A DNA stretch of 64,000 bases from Pleurocapsa sp. FMAR1 (GCF_963665995.1 NZ_OY762512.1:3162001-3226000); one strand, 5' to 3'; positions 50,010 to 59,340 are shown, counted from the first letter of the stretch. The notes: generated by a model not told the origin, from the letters alone. Numbers and translations are program-made.

Positions 50010-50996
50010 GTGGCGCAATTTCAAATTGAGTGTGTAGAATCTAAAACCCTAAAAAACCAGCACCAATATAGCAAGTTTATGCTTGAGCCTCTAGATAGAG
50101 GTCAAGGTATTACTTTGGGTAACGCCTTAAGAAGAGTTTTGTTGTCAAACTTGGAGGGTGCAGCTGTTACAGCAATCCGCATTGGTGGAGGCATGGCAAA
50201 AGATGGCAGCAAACAAGAACATAAGTTTGGGTTTGCTACTCATGAATTTGCCACCATTGAAGGAGTTAGAGAGGACGTTTTAGAGATTATTCTCAATATG
50301 AAGGAAATAGTCCTCAAAAGTTATACCAATCAGCCTCAAATAGGTCGTTTGGTCGCTACTGGACCAGGAACCGTAACCGCTGCCCAGTTTGAGTTACCTT
50401 CTGAGATAGAAACCGTAGACTCTAATCAGTATGTTGCTACTATAGCAGAAGGCACAAGCTTGGAGATGGAATTTCGGGTTGAAAAGGGCAAAGGCTACCG
50501 TGCAGTAGAAAGAGGCAAAGAAGAAGGCAGTTCCCTAGACTTCCTCCAAATTGACGCTGTGTTTATGCCCGTGACCAAAGTTAACTATAGTGTTGAAGAT
50601 GCCCGTGTAGATGGTTCAGGAATCCGCGAACGTCTAATTATGGAAATTTGGACTAACGGTAGCGTCAAGCCTGAAGAGGCGTTGTCTCAAGCTGCTGGAA
50701 TTGTCGTGGAATTATTTAATCCTTTAAAAGATCTGACTTTAGAGGCAATTGAACCCGACTATGTAGAAGACGAAGATCCCACTAGCCAAATACCCATCGA
50801 AGAATTGCAGTTGTCGGTTAGAGCTTACAACTGTTTGAAGCGAGCGCAAATTAACTCTGTATCTGACTTACTTGATTACACTCAAGAAGACCTGCTGGAA
50901 ATTAAAAACTTTGGGCAAAAATCTGCTGATGAGGTGATTGAAGCTTTGCAGCAACGTTTGGGAATTACTCTATCTCAAGAAAAATCAGCAAAATAA
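50010..50996 (+). CDS. rpoA: DNA-directed RNA polymerase alpha subunit
   Basis: 328 residues, GTG start after an AAGGGAGAG ribosome-binding stretch. The N-terminal dimerisation domain (about 1-230, with [20 protein letters not shown]) assembles the core enzyme. The C-terminal domain (about 255-315, [20 protein letters not shown] and [19 protein letters not shown]) binds UP elements and activators. Standard length and both domains intact. Confidence 0.97.
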   Translation: MAQFQIECVESKTLKNQHQYSKFMLEPLDRGQGITLGNALRRVLLSNLEGAAVTAIRIGGGMAKDGSKQEHKFGFATHEFATIEGVREDVLEIILNMKEIVLKSYTNQPQIGRLVATGPGTVTAAQFELPSEIETVDSNQYVATIAEGTSLEMEFRVEKGKGYRAVERGKEEGSSLDFLQIDAVFMPVTKVNYSVEDARVDGSGIRERLIMEIWTNGSVKPEEALSQAAGIVVELFNPLKDLTLEAIEPDYVEDEDPTSQIPIEELQLSVRAYNCLKRAQINSVSDLLDYTQEDLLEIKNFGQKSADEVIEALQQRLGITLSQEKSAK

Positions 50997-51019
50997 ACAT
51001 CAACCAAATATTATCAATC

Positions 51020-51370
51020 ATGCGTCATCGATGTAAAGTATCACTACTAGGATTGCCAGCCGATCAAAGGAAGGCTTTGTTACGTTCCTTGGCAACTGAA
51101 ATTATTCGTCATGGTCAAATCAAAACTACCAAAACTCGTGCTAAAGCAGTCCGTAGCGAGGTTGAAAGAATGATCAGCTTGGCTAAAGATGGTTCATTAG
51201 CAGCTAGAAGGAGAGCTTTAGGCTATATCTATGACAAAGATCTAGTTAGCGAGCTTTTTAAAGCTGTCCAGGATCGCTATGGCGATCGCCAGGGCGGTTA
51301 TACTCGCATCGTCAGAACCAAAAGCCGTCGTGGCGACAATGCAGAAATGGCAATTATCGAGCTAGTTTAA
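51020..51370 (+). CDS. rplQ: 50S ribosomal protein L17
   Basis: 116 residues, [20 protein letters not shown] start. Binds near the exit tunnel. [20 protein letters not shown] is the family motif. It follows rpoA by 23 bases and precedes truA by 15. Confidence 0.96.
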   Translation: MRHRCKVSLLGLPADQRKALLRSLATEIIRHGQIKTTKTRAKAVRSEVERMISLAKDGSLAARRRALGYIYDKDLVSELFKAVQDRYGDRQGGYTRIVRTKSRRGDNAEMAIIELV

Positions 51371-51385
51371 CTGGGTGTTGCACAA

Positions 51386-52216
51386 ATGGCTGTAGTCTGC
51401 CAATCTCCAGGAAACTCCTCAACTAGAATAGCCTTAGTTATTCAGTATTTAGGAACTAACTTTCACGGCTGGCAAAAACAACCAAACATCATAAGCATTC
51501 AGGGCTGTATTGAAAAGGCAATTTCTGAAGTTGTGGGTCATCCAGTACTTGTTTATGGGGCAGGTAGAACTGATTCAGGTGTTCATGCAGCTGCTCAGGT
51601 GGCTCATTTTGAGTACGAAGGATCTATTCCTGCTTATAAATGGGCGAAGATCATTAACGCCAGACTGCCAGAAGGTATACTAATTAGAGCATCGGCTCAA
51701 GTAAAGGGTAACTGGCACGCTCGTTTTTCGGCTGTTTGGCGACGTTACCGCTATACCATTTATACAGATGAGCAACCTAATATATTTGTCAGTCAAACCT
51801 GTTGGCATTATTACCAGTCAGTCTTGCAAGAATCTTTAATTCAACAAGCTTTATACCCTTTAATTGGCGAACATGACCTATCAGCTTTCAAGCGTACGGG
51901 TTCAGATAGAGCCGATGCCAGGGTGGAAGTACAGACTGTACAATGTTATCGTCAAGGAGCATTCTTGTATCTAGAGATTCAAGCAAACGGCTTTCTGTAT
52001 GGCATGGTTCGCCTTCTGGTGGGAATGTTGGTAGAGGTGGGAATTGGCAAGCGATCGCCCGAAAGCTTTACTGAAATTTGGCAAAATCAACGTCGAGATC
52101 TGGTCAAATACTCTGCTCCTGCTAAGGGTTTATGTTTACTGAGGGTTGGTTATCCTGAATTTCCTTTTGCTAAACATCTCTGGTTTGATACCCAGCCCAA
52201 TTTTCTTTTAGCTTAA
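51386..52216 (+). CDS. truA: tRNA pseudouridine synthase A
   Basis: 276 residues; modifies uridines 38-40 of the tRNA anticodon arm. The catalytic aspartate is D63 in GAGRTDSGVHA. NFHGWQKQP near the start and FLYGMVRLLVGMLVEVG in the second half are family motifs. The placement between rplQ and rplM is typical for cyanobacteria. Two in-frame start options exist only further in; the first ATG gives a 16-residue lead before IALVIQYLG. Confidence 0.95.
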   Translation: MAVVCQSPGNSSTRIALVIQYLGTNFHGWQKQPNIISIQGCIEKAISEVVGHPVLVYGAGRTDSGVHAAAQVAHFEYEGSIPAYKWAKIINARLPEGILIRASAQVKGNWHARFSAVWRRYRYTIYTDEQPNIFVSQTCWHYYQSVLQESLIQQALYPLIGEHDLSAFKRTGSDRADARVEVQTVQCYRQGAFLYLEIQANGFLYGMVRLLVGMLVEVGIGKRSPESFTEIWQNQRRDLVKYSAPAKGLCLLRVGYPEFPFAKHLWFDTQPNFLLA

Positions 52217-52263
52217 ATAAAGTTCTTATTTAAAATAATTCACAAAATACTATTACTCTGACA

Positions 52264-52716
52264 ATGAACAAAACTCCCTTACCAAACCAACAAACCATAG
52301 AGCATAAGTGGTACATAGTTGATGCCGAAGGACAACGCTTAGGTCGTCTGGCTACCGAAATTGCCATGATCCTACGCGGCAAAAATAAGCCTAGCTTCAC
52401 TCCAAATATAGATACTGGGGACTTTGTGGTAGTAATTAACGCTGAAAAAGTCGTGGTCACAGGCAGAAAAAATGAGCAGAAGCTTTATCGTCGCCACTCT
52501 GGTAGACCTGGAGGCATGAAGACTGAGACTTTCGATCAGCTACAAAGAAGGATTCCTGAACGTATTGTCGAAAAAGCAGTCAAAGGAATGCTGCCCAAAA
52601 ACGTTATGGGACGCAAACTATTTACCAAACTTAAAGTTTACACAGGTGCAGATCATCCCCATGCTGCTCAAATTCCTGAAACTTTAAACATTAACACTAT
52701 TCCAGCGAGGAACTAA
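52264..52716 (+). CDS. rplM: 50S ribosomal protein L13
   Basis: 150 residues; early-assembly 23S binder. [20 protein letters not shown], and [20 protein letters not shown] in the C-terminal half. It pairs with rpsI three bases downstream, the near-universal rplM-rpsI unit. Confidence 0.97.
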   Translation: MNKTPLPNQQTIEHKWYIVDAEGQRLGRLATEIAMILRGKNKPSFTPNIDTGDFVVVINAEKVVVTGRKNEQKLYRRHSGRPGGMKTETFDQLQRRIPERIVEKAVKGMLPKNVMGRKLFTKLKVYTGADHPHAAQIPETLNINTIPARN

Positions 52717-52719
52717 AAC

Positions 52720-53127
52720 ATGGAAGGAACACAAGATCGAGTAGTGTACTGGGGTACAGGTCGTCGCAAATCGGCGATCGCCAGAGTTCGTTTAGTACCA
52801 GGTGAAGGAAATCTGACCGTTAATGGCAAAACGGGAGATGATTATTTTAATCGTATCCCTAGCTATTTAATGTCTATCAAAGGTCCTTTAGAAACCTTGG
52901 GTTTTGAAAACGAGTACGACATTCTGGTCAATGCTCATGGCGGTGGTTTAACTGGTCAAGCAGATGCTGTTAAACTAGGCGTTGCTAGAGCCTTGTGCAA
53001 ACAAGATCCCAATAATCGTCAGCCTTTAAAAACAGAAGGATACCTAACTCGCGATCCTCGTTGTAAGGAACGGAAGAAATACGGTTTGAAGAAAGCTCGT
53101 AAAGCTCCTCAGTTCTCTAAACGATAA
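52720..53127 (+). CDS. rpsI: 30S ribosomal protein S9
   Basis: 135 residues; its C-terminal tail reaches the P site. [19 protein letters not shown] start, [18 protein letters not shown], and the end RKAPQFSKR (S-K-R terminus typical for S9). A structured 186-base gap separates it from rpmE. Confidence 0.97.
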   Translation: MEGTQDRVVYWGTGRRKSAIARVRLVPGEGNLTVNGKTGDDYFNRIPSYLMSIKGPLETLGFENEYDILVNAHGGGLTGQADAVKLGVARALCKQDPNNRQPLKTEGYLTRDPRCKERKKYGLKKARKAPQFSKR

Positions 53128-53132
53128 TTTTT

Positions 53133-53220
53133 TAAGCTATTAGCTTCTTGACACAATAGCTCTATGAGGGAAACCCTCAAGACCGCTTTGTGTCGCTTTT
53201 AGCCGTTAGCTCTTAGCTTA
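53133..53220 (+). promoter_or_regulatory. Nested three-tier hairpin between rpsI and rpmE
   Basis: Outer arms TAAGCTATTAGCT (53133-53145) and AGCTCTTAGCTTA (53208-53220) pair at 11 of 13 positions. Middle arms GACACAA (53150-53156) and TTGTGTC (53188-53194) pair perfectly. Inner GAGGG-AAA-CCCTC (53166-53178) is perfect. This could be a terminator/processing structure or a small mobile hairpin element. Confidence 0.5.
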
Positions 53221-53313
53221 ACGATTGCACTTTTGAAATAGTAACAACCTAAATTAAAATTAGTTAATGGCTATGTATTAAAGTAATCAATACATTGTTT
53301 GAAAGAAAAAATT

Positions 53314-53556
53314 ATGCCTAAACCTGAAATACACCCAACTTGGTATCCAGATGCCAAAGTAATCTGTAATGGCGAAGTCGTCATGACTGTCGGTTCAACT
53401 CAACCTGAAATTAGCGTTGATGTATGGTCTGGTAATCATCCTTTTTATACTGGTACACAAAAAATCATTGATACAGAAGGTCGAGTCGATCGCTTTTTAC
53501 GTAAATACGGTATGCTCGATGCCAGCAACGATGCTGAGTCTGACGCAAAAAAATAG
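53314..53556 (+). CDS. rpmE: 50S ribosomal protein L31
   Basis: 80 residues from the ATG at 53314 (MPKPEIHPTWYPDAKV); an in-frame TTG at 53299 would add five residues but has no support. Conserved CNGEVVMTVGSTQPEISVDV and GNHPFYTGTQKIIDTEGRVD. Only a single cysteine is present, so this is the zinc-free form. The C-terminus is short and acidic. Followed by a hairpin that looks like a terminator. Confidence 0.95.
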   Translation: MPKPEIHPTWYPDAKVICNGEVVMTVGSTQPEISVDVWSGNHPFYTGTQKIIDTEGRVDRFLRKYGMLDASNDAESDAKK

Positions 53557-53576
53557 CCATTTAAGACAAGGTATAG

Positions 53577-53611
53577 ACCCAGTAGTTAGCTTCAATTGAC
53601 TGCTGGGTTTG
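53577..53611 (+). terminator. Possible rho-independent terminator after rpmE
   Basis: ACCCAGTAG (53577-53585) pairs with CTGCTGGGT (53600-53608) with one G-U pair, and TTTGTTGT follows. It lies 20 bases after rpmE and about 60 before prfA, so it may end the long ribosomal transcript, leaving prfA on its own promoter or as a read-through gene. Confidence 0.5.
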
Positions 53612-53669
53612 TTGTATTTAAATTAATTTTTTTAATAAATCATTTTGCTTTTTATAAAAGACTAAAATT

Positions 53670-54779
53670 ATGGCTGAAGCATACCTATTAGACAAACTAA
53701 AATCTGTAGAGCAAACTTTTCAAGAACTTACCTATCGTCTAGCAGACCCCGATATTGCAACTAACCCCGATGAACTACAAAAAGTAGCTAAAGCTCGATC
53801 TTCTTTAGAAGAAACCGTTATAGCATATCAAGAATGGCAGCAAGCAACAGAAGAGTTAGCAGAGGCAAAAGAAATTTTCAAACAAGCTAACGATCCTGAG
53901 ATGAAGGAAATGGCTAGCATGGAGGTAAGTGAACTTGAATCACAACTTGAGCAGCTAGAAACTAAACTCAAAGTCCTTTTATTACCTCGCGATCCTAATG
54001 ACGATAAAAACATTATGCTAGAAATTCGTGCAGGTACAGGAGGTGATGAAGCTAGTATTTGGGCTGGAGATCTAGTCAGAATGTACTCTAGATATGCCGA
54101 AGGTCAAAACTGGAAAGTATTTTTGCTTAGTGAATCCGCAGCAGATATGGGTGGTTTTAAAGAAGCTATTTTAGAAGTCACAGGAAACTCTGTGTATAGC
54201 AAGCTAAAGTTTGAGGCAGGAGTACATCGGGTGCAGCGAGTACCTCAAACCGAAGCAGGCGGGAGAGTTCATACCTCTACGGCTACAGTGGCGGTGATGC
54301 CTGAAGTAGATGATGTTGAAGTGCAAATCGATCCCAAAGATATAGAGCTTAAAACCGCTCGTTCTGGTGGTGCTGGAGGACAAAACGTCAACAAGGTAGA
54401 AACTGCCGTCGATTTAATTCATAAACCAACAGGAATTAGAATCTTTTGTACCGAAGAGCGATCGCAATTGCAAAACCGCGAACGAGCAATGCAGATTCTA
54501 AGAGCCAAGCTGTACGATATTAAGTTGGCAGAACAACAAAAAGAAGTCAGAGGTTTAAGACTGTCTCAGGTAGGAACAGGCGCACGATCTGAGAAAATTC
54601 GTACTTATAACTATAAAGACAATCGTATTACCGATCATCGTCTGGGACAAAACTTTGCTTTAGCTAACTCCCTTGAAGGAGATATCGATGTCATGATTCA
54701 ATCTTGTATCTCTCAAGATCAGCAAGATAGATTAGAAGAATTGGCTAGCTCTCCAAATACTGCTCAGGCTTTAATTTAA
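53670..54779 (+). CDS. prfA: Peptide chain release factor 1
   Basis: 369 residues; releases the peptide at UAA and UAG. GGQ catalytic motif at 236-238 ([11 protein letters not shown]); the codon-reading tripeptide PxT is PQT at 192-194 ([15 protein letters not shown]). The [10 protein letters not shown] segment and [15 protein letters not shown] are typical RF1 landmarks. The position after rpmE ends the cyanobacterial rpl/rps block. No prmC gene follows. Confidence 0.96.
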   Translation: MAEAYLLDKLKSVEQTFQELTYRLADPDIATNPDELQKVAKARSSLEETVIAYQEWQQATEELAEAKEIFKQANDPEMKEMASMEVSELESQLEQLETKLKVLLLPRDPNDDKNIMLEIRAGTGGDEASIWAGDLVRMYSRYAEGQNWKVFLLSESAADMGGFKEAILEVTGNSVYSKLKFEAGVHRVQRVPQTEAGGRVHTSTATVAVMPEVDDVEVQIDPKDIELKTARSGGAGGQNVNKVETAVDLIHKPTGIRIFCTEERSQLQNRERAMQILRAKLYDIKLAEQQKEVRGLRLSQVGTGARSEKIRTYNYKDNRITDHRLGQNFALANSLEGDIDVMIQSCISQDQQDRLEELASSPNTAQALI

Positions 54780-54884
54780 TTGAAAACTAATTGCTACGCT
54801 CAAATATTACGGCTTGGATAGATTAATAAATATTCTGAATGTAAATATTCTTTTTAAGCTAATGTCTTCTCACCAAGAAAAACC

Positions 54885-55523
54885 ATGCTGCTAGAAGTTA
54901 AAAGAATTATAGTTCCACCAGGACAAACGGTAGTTTTAGAAAATATTAGCTGGGACGAATTTGAGGCTATTTTAGAAGATTTGGGAGAAAGTCGCGGTTC
55001 TCGCATAGCCTATGACAATGGAAAGCTAGAAATAATGACACCTTTACCTGAACATGAGATTAATAAAGAATATATCAGCGATTTTGTAAAAGTTTTGCTC
55101 GAAGAACTAGATATTGAATTTTGTCCTTTAGGTTCTACTACTTTTAAAAATCAGGCAATGTTTAAGGGGATTGAACCTGACAGTTGTTTTTATATCCAAA
55201 ATGAAGCAGCAGTCAGAGGTAAAAACAGATTAGATTTAACAGTCGATCCACCACCAGATTTGGCTTTAGAAGTAGATATCACCAATCGTAGTCATCCAGA
55301 GATATATCAATCTTTAGGCGTAGCTGAACTATGGCAATACAAAAGAGGTGAGCTAAAGTTTTTATTGCTAGTAGACGGTAAATATATTGAGTCTGAAACA
55401 AGCTTCAATTTTCCCAATTTTTCTTTGCTCGAAGTTATTCCCCAATATTTAAACCAATGTCGTACCGAAGGCAGAAATAAAGGCATGAAGGCTTTTCGTA
55501 GTTGGGTAAAAGAGCAATTATGA
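54885..55523 (+). CDS. Uma2 family (DUF820) putative endonuclease
   Basis: 212 residues. Second Uma2 protein of the window, from a different subgroup than that at 28368: the N-terminal strand ISWDEFEAILEDLGES, then YDNGKLEIMTPLPEHE, the acidic metal ligand in IEPDSCFYI, LALEVDITNRS, and EIYQSLGVAELWQYKRGEL. The nuclease role is predicted from the PD-(D/E)XK-like fold, not proven. A degenerate hicA follows 13 bases downstream. Confidence 0.82.
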   Translation: MLLEVKRIIVPPGQTVVLENISWDEFEAILEDLGESRGSRIAYDNGKLEIMTPLPEHEINKEYISDFVKVLLEELDIEFCPLGSTTFKNQAMFKGIEPDSCFYIQNEAAVRGKNRLDLTVDPPPDLALEVDITNRSHPEIYQSLGVAELWQYKRGELKFLLLVDGKYIESETSFNFPNFSLLEVIPQYLNQCRTEGRNKGMKAFRSWVKEQL

Positions 55524-55536
55524 AGATATAAAAGGT

Positions 55537-55757
55537 ATGCCAGAAAAATTCGATAGCTAAAGGCTGAGATTGCAAAAACAGGATTTGTTTATTTACCTAA
55601 ACGTGGCAAAGGTAGTCATGAACGTTAGCGACATCCTTTACTCAGCAAAACATTAACAATTTCAGGCAAGGATGGAGATGATGTCCCACTATACTTAGAA
55701 AAACAGTTAGCTAAGTTATTAGTAGAATTAAACGAGATAGAAGAAAAAGATTCATGA
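55537..55757 (+). pseudogene. hicA: Degenerate HicA toxin gene
   Basis: Reading the frame that ends at the TGA at 55755-55757 gives a clear HicA sequence: LKAEIAKTGFVYLPKRGKGS, then HER-stop-RHPLLSKTLTISG, then KDGDDVPLYLEKQLAKLLVE. It is broken in three ways. The ATG at 55537 is out of frame by one base with the body. A TAG at 55554-55556 stands where a glutamate is expected (IR-stop-LKAE). Another TAG at 55626-55628 replaces the usual tryptophan of HERWRHP. The conserved HicA histidine of GSHER is still encoded. Full toxin cannot be made without suppression. The stop overlaps the hicB start (ATGA). Confidence 0.85.
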
Positions 55758-55972
55758 ATCAATACAGCATGATTATCCAATGGAGTAATGAAGATCGGCT
55801 TTTCTTAGTTACGATTCCAGAATTTGAAGATCGTGTTATTATGCCTTGCACTCACGGTAAAACTCGTGAAGAAGCAATTCGTAACGGAGAAGAAGTGATT
55901 GAAATGTATTTAGAATCTTGGCAAGCAGAAGGACAATCTATCCCTGAACCAAGCACTCTACAAATTGCTTAA
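55754..55972 (+). CDS. hicB: HicB family antitoxin (orphaned)
   Basis: 72 residues with the RNase H-like partial fold of short HicB proteins: MIIQWSNEDRLFLVTIPEFE, GKTREEAIRNGEEVIEMYLE and SIPEPSTLQIA. It overlaps the last bases of the broken hicA by ATGA, the normal coupled arrangement. It is intact although its toxin is not, so it may be kept by chance, by DNA-binding function, or by cross-protection against another HicA such as the one at 59064. Confidence 0.88.
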   Translation: MNQYSMIIQWSNEDRLFLVTIPEFEDRVIMPCTHGKTREEAIRNGEEVIEMYLESWQAEGQSIPEPSTLQIA

Positions 55973-56202
55973 GTTTTCAAACTCAAGGAAGAATAGAAAC
56001 ATGAGGTTTTTGGAAAGGCAAATACCATGATTTAAAACAATTTATCTTAACGAAAGACTAGTATCAATTCTACATACATAAAATGAGATCGAGCGATCGC
56101 TTTAATAGATTCTAATTTTTTTATTCAAATTAGCAACATCAAAATCTAAATGACCCAACTAAACTAATTGGGATTAAGACAATTTTTAAATTTATTTCCT
56201 TA

Positions 56203-57366
56203 TTGCTAGTAGCTTTAGGACTATTTCTTAGTTTATGGATTATAGTTCCTGCGCCCACCTTATTCTTACTAATTTTTGGTGTGGGTGTACCAGAGCTTAG
56301 TCCTTGGATAGTGGGATTGGATCTAATTGCCTTGAGCTTTATATTGGTCAAATTCCAGCCTAACTATCTTTACATCGCTTTTTTCTTAGCAAGTTTGATG
56401 GCTCTTGCTCTTAGTCTTATTCCTTTAATGCAGTTTGAAGCAGCTAACGCTGGATTTCAGCTACAGATGGAAACTAGATTAGGCAAAGACTATCTTCAGC
56501 AACTGCCGACAGCTTTAATTGCTCAAATGCGTCCTCAACCTTTTGTATTGGCAGATGTATTTCGAGGAATTACTCTCAAAGATGTACGAATTCAGCGTGA
56601 TATTCAGTTTGCTAGTCCTGATGGTCAACGGTTAAAGCTTAACGTTTATCAACCGTTAGCTTCTGGTAAACATCCTGCTTTAATTGTCATCTATGGTGGA
56701 GCTTGGAGACAGGGTGAACCTAGTAATCACGAAACTTTTAGCCGTTATATTGCTGCTCAGGGTTATTGTGTAATTGCTGTTGATTATCGTCATGCGCCTG
56801 AATATAGATTTCCTACTCAGCTAGAAGATGTTCAAACGGCTTTAAATTACATTCGCGATCGCGCCGAGCGATGGGAAATCGATCTCCAAAGGGTAGCATT
56901 AATTGGGCGATCGGCAGGAGCGCAACTGGCTACAATTATCGCCTATCAAAATCAATCAACAATTAACTTTAAAGCTATTATCAACTATTATGGTCCTGTA
57001 AATTTAGTAGATGGATATCAACATCTTCCGCTACCAGATCCAATTAATACTCGTCAAGTTTTAGAAGATTTTTTAGGTGGTACGCCTAAAACAAAATTAA
57101 AACTCTATCAGCAAGCTTCACCCATTAACTACGTCCAGCCTAAACTACCTGTATCTTTATTGATCTATAATGGCAAAGATCATATAGTTCAGCCTACATA
57201 TGGCAAAATGCTTTATGAAAAGCTGCTAGCTAATGATAATAAGGTTATTTTGTTGACAATTCCTTGGGCCGATCACGCTTTTGATACTGTTTTTTCTGGC
57301 GTAAGTAATCAACTTGCATTATATTATACTGAAAGATTTTTGGCATGGAGCTTACACAGTAATTAG
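56203..57366 (+). CDS. Alpha/beta hydrolase with N-terminal membrane segments
   Basis: About 387 residues. Three hydrophobic segments (about 2-28, 33-50 and 55-75) anchor a BD-FAE/lipase-like hydrolase domain. The oxyanion loop is IVIYGGAWRQGE, the nucleophile is in GRSAGAQLA, the acid in YNGKDHIVQP and the histidine in WADHAFD, so the triad is complete. The substrate is unknown; esters of lipids or small alcohols are typical. The start is uncertain: 56203 is a TTG without a ribosome-binding site. The frame is open back to a TAG at 56131 with no ATG, while the nearest ATG (56150) is in another frame. The stop overlaps the convergent gene by 4 bases. Confidence 0.78.
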   Translation: MLVALGLFLSLWIIVPAPTLFLLIFGVGVPELSPWIVGLDLIALSFILVKFQPNYLYIAFFLASLMALALSLIPLMQFEAANAGFQLQMETRLGKDYLQQLPTALIAQMRPQPFVLADVFRGITLKDVRIQRDIQFASPDGQRLKLNVYQPLASGKHPALIVIYGGAWRQGEPSNHETFSRYIAAQGYCVIAVDYRHAPEYRFPTQLEDVQTALNYIRDRAERWEIDLQRVALIGRSAGAQLATIIAYQNQSTINFKAIINYYGPVNLVDGYQHLPLPDPINTRQVLEDFLGGTPKTKLKLYQQASPINYVQPKLPVSLLIYNGKDHIVQPTYGKMLYEKLLANDNKVILLTIPWADHAFDTVFSGVSNQLALYYTERFLAWSLHSN

Positions 57367-58241
57367 TGTGGATTTTTACGTAAATTAGTTAACTCTTTTC
57401 TTAAAGATAAAGGCTGATAGCCAAGAGCAAAAGCTTTACTACTATCTAAAGAAGTGTCAGGCGATCGCGGTGCTACGGCAGCTACATCTGACTGTTTGCC
57501 AGGTTTAATTAGATTTGTTGGTAATTGCCAAATGTCCGCCAACAATAAGCCAAAATCATAACGAGAAATTCGCTCTTTTCCTCCTAAATGTAATATCCCC
57601 TGCACTTTTTCCACCGCTAATAACAATCCTTGAGACGTAGCTCTAGCACTAGCAGGTGTACGAAATTCATCAGTAAACAAGTTAATTTCTTTACCTGCTT
57701 TTAAGTTGCTAATCATTCCCTGCATAAAGCTAGCAGCGACGGGAGAAGGCGCACCAAACATCAAAGGCATTCGACAAATTGCGATCGCAGGATATACCTC
57801 GCGCATCTTTTGTTCGGCGGTTACTTTTTGTTCGCCATAATAATTGATCGGGCAAACAGGATCGGTTTCTTTATAAAAAGGCTTTTTACCATCAAAGACT
57901 AAATCTGTAGATGTAAAGGCAAGAGGGATATTACGTTCGCCACACAGACGAGCAATATTTACCGCAGCCGTAACGTTAATTGCCAAAGATTCATGAGGGT
58001 TAGTTTGACAAAAATTAGGTTTAGAAGCAGCAGCAGTGTGAATCACCCCATCAGGCTTGATATCTTTAAAAAGTCGATCAAGTGCAGCAAAATCCTTTAA
58101 GTCAGTCTTATATAAAGTCGCTCCAGGTATTTTTACCTCATGACTAAAATAAGTCCCGTATACTTGCCAGTTAGTTTGGGCATAATGACACAAGTTCCAG
58201 CCTAAAAAACCACTTGCACCTGTAACTAATAGTTTTTTCAT
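57363..58241 (-). CDS. RmlD-like NAD(P)-dependent sugar reductase / SDR
   Basis: Extended short-chain dehydrogenase, start at the ATG at 58241 (292 residues), directly before the Rossmann motif KKLLVTGASGFLGWNL; the upstream ATG at 58259 adds six residues. The catalytic tyrosine and lysine are in INYYGEQK, and FTSTDLVFDG and HTAAASKPNFCQ match dTDP-4-dehydrorhamnose reductases. No rml operon is nearby, so the substrate could be another nucleotide sugar. It is divergent from crcB with about 30 bases between starts. Confidence 0.82.
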   Translation of the reverse strand: MKKLLVTGASGFLGWNLCHYAQTNWQVYGTYFSHEVKIPGATLYKTDLKDFAALDRLFKDIKPDGVIHTAAASKPNFCQTNPHESLAINVTAAVNIARLCGERNIPLAFTSTDLVFDGKKPFYKETDPVCPINYYGEQKVTAEQKMREVYPAIAICRMPLMFGAPSPVAASFMQGMISNLKAGKEINLFTDEFRTPASARATSQGLLLAVEKVQGILHLGGKERISRYDFGLLLADIWQLPTNLIKPGKQSDVAAVAPRSPDTSLDSSKAFALGYQPLSLRKELTNLRKNPH

Positions 58242-58273
58242 CGATAATAAATCTGTCAATAACGTTAGACTAA

Positions 58274-58735
58274 GTGATAATTTTGCATAACCTAGTTCAT
58301 CTAATCACGGTTGCACCACATTTTATTCCTGAAGTGCTAGAAAAATCGTCAATACGTAATCCCATAGCCGTCAGCTTAGGCGCGATCGCTGGTTCTCTCA
58401 GCCGTTATTATTTGAGCATTTGGCTAGCTCAACGATTTGGCACAAGCTTCCCCTACGCAACTTTATTTATTAATTTAACTGGTTCTTTTGCAATGGGGCT
58501 ATTAACAACTCTAGTACTCGAAAGAGCATTATTAATTTCTCCAGAGATGCGTTTACTAATTGCTGTCGGGTTTTTGGGTTCTTATACTACTTTTTCGACT
58601 TATGAGCTTGATAGTATTAGTCTAATACGAGATTCTCAGCTAAATGAAGCATTTATATATTGGCTAGGTAGTGCTGTATTGGGTTCTGTTGTGCTTTATC
58701 TGGGAATTATTACAGCTAGATTACTTAGAATATAG
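58274..58735 (+). CDS. crcB: Fluoride ion channel CrcB/Fluc
   Basis: Small four-helix membrane protein that exports fluoride as an inverted-topology dimer. Motifs: [14 protein letters not shown], the asparagine-bearing [18 protein letters not shown] and the phenylalanine-box region [15 protein letters not shown]. From the GTG at 58274 it has 153 residues, but the family is nearer 125-130, and an in-frame GTG at 58334 giving 133 residues fits better. No fluoride riboswitch is visible, and the space to the divergent gene is too short for one. A single copy is seen; some relatives have two. Confidence 0.88.
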   Translation: MIILHNLVHLITVAPHFIPEVLEKSSIRNPIAVSLGAIAGSLSRYYLSIWLAQRFGTSFPYATLFINLTGSFAMGLLTTLVLERALLISPEMRLLIAVGFLGSYTTFSTYELDSISLIRDSQLNEAFIYWLGSAVLGSVVLYLGIITARLLRI

Positions 58736-58945
58736 TTGCTCTAGTTGTTTGACGGTTATTTTGGCAATAGGAAATATTTTGGTTGTCGCGCTCGCCAGAG
58801 TTAAATCTTGATATTGAGCAAAAGCTAAATTTTCTCTAATCGAAATATCTAAAGATGGTTGAGCTTCAAGTATATCGAGAATGTCAGTTGCGATCGCTTT
58901 TATATCTTGGATATTTTGCAAATCATTGCTCAAAAATGATATCAA
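58721..58945 (-). pseudogene. Truncated 3' copy of the gene at 59720
   Basis: The 74 residues from a TTG correspond to the C-terminus of the protein at 59720-60469 (shared LAFAQYQDLTLA-ATTKIFP-AKIT--QLEQLY). A stretch of 39 bases is identical (58792-58830 and 59791-59829). The remaining two thirds of the gene are missing. It ends inside the 3' end of crcB (15-base overlap). I read it as a leftover of a duplication rather than a gene. Confidence 0.75.
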
Positions 58946-59063
58946 GATATAATATCATAAAATTGATTGCAATTGAAATGTGGGCGTTACTTTCGGTTTC
59001 ATACCTAAAATCAGCAACGCTAAAATGTGAAATAATTAATATGACTGATTTGAGCAGCAGTGT

Positions 59064-59327
59064 ATGAATAGCAAGCAACGTCAAACTCTTGCTGCTATTT
59101 TCTCTACCCCCATTCGTTCTGATATTAAATGGATAAATATAGAAAGCTTATTTAAAGCTCTCGGAGGCACAATTTCTCAGGGAAAAGGCTCAAGAGTTCG
59201 AGTGTCTTTAAATGGAGTTAAAGCGGTGTTCCACAACCCTCATCCAGAAAGAGAAACAAATAAGGGTGCAGTCAAATCAGTACAGGAATTTTTAATTAAT
59301 GCTGGCGTGAACAATCACGATTATTAA
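59064..59327 (+). CDS. hicA: HicA family toxin
   Basis: 87 residues. dsRBD-like mRNA interferase of a HicAB module: MNSKQRQTLAAIFSTPIRSD, IESLFKALGGTISQGKGSRV, and the histidine-containing AVFHNPHPERETNKG, followed by VKSVQEFLINAGV. All parts of the family are intact, unlike the HicA relic at 55537. The ATG at 59064 sits 13 bases before the antitoxin gene's partner region in the usual toxin-first order. It lies between direct repeats (see truncated copy). Confidence 0.9.
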   Translation: MNSKQRQTLAAIFSTPIRSDIKWINIESLFKALGGTISQGKGSRVRVSLNGVKAVFHNPHPERETNKGAVKSVQEFLINAGVNNHDY

Positions 59328-59340
59328 CTCAAAACCAACT

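Noticed and set aside
53299-53313. TTG start for rpmE
   Set aside because: The family begins at the ATG at 53314, and the five extra residues are not conserved.
58274-58340. Fluoride riboswitch for crcB
   Set aside because: Only about 30 bases separate crcB from the divergent gene and no riboswitch core motif is seen.
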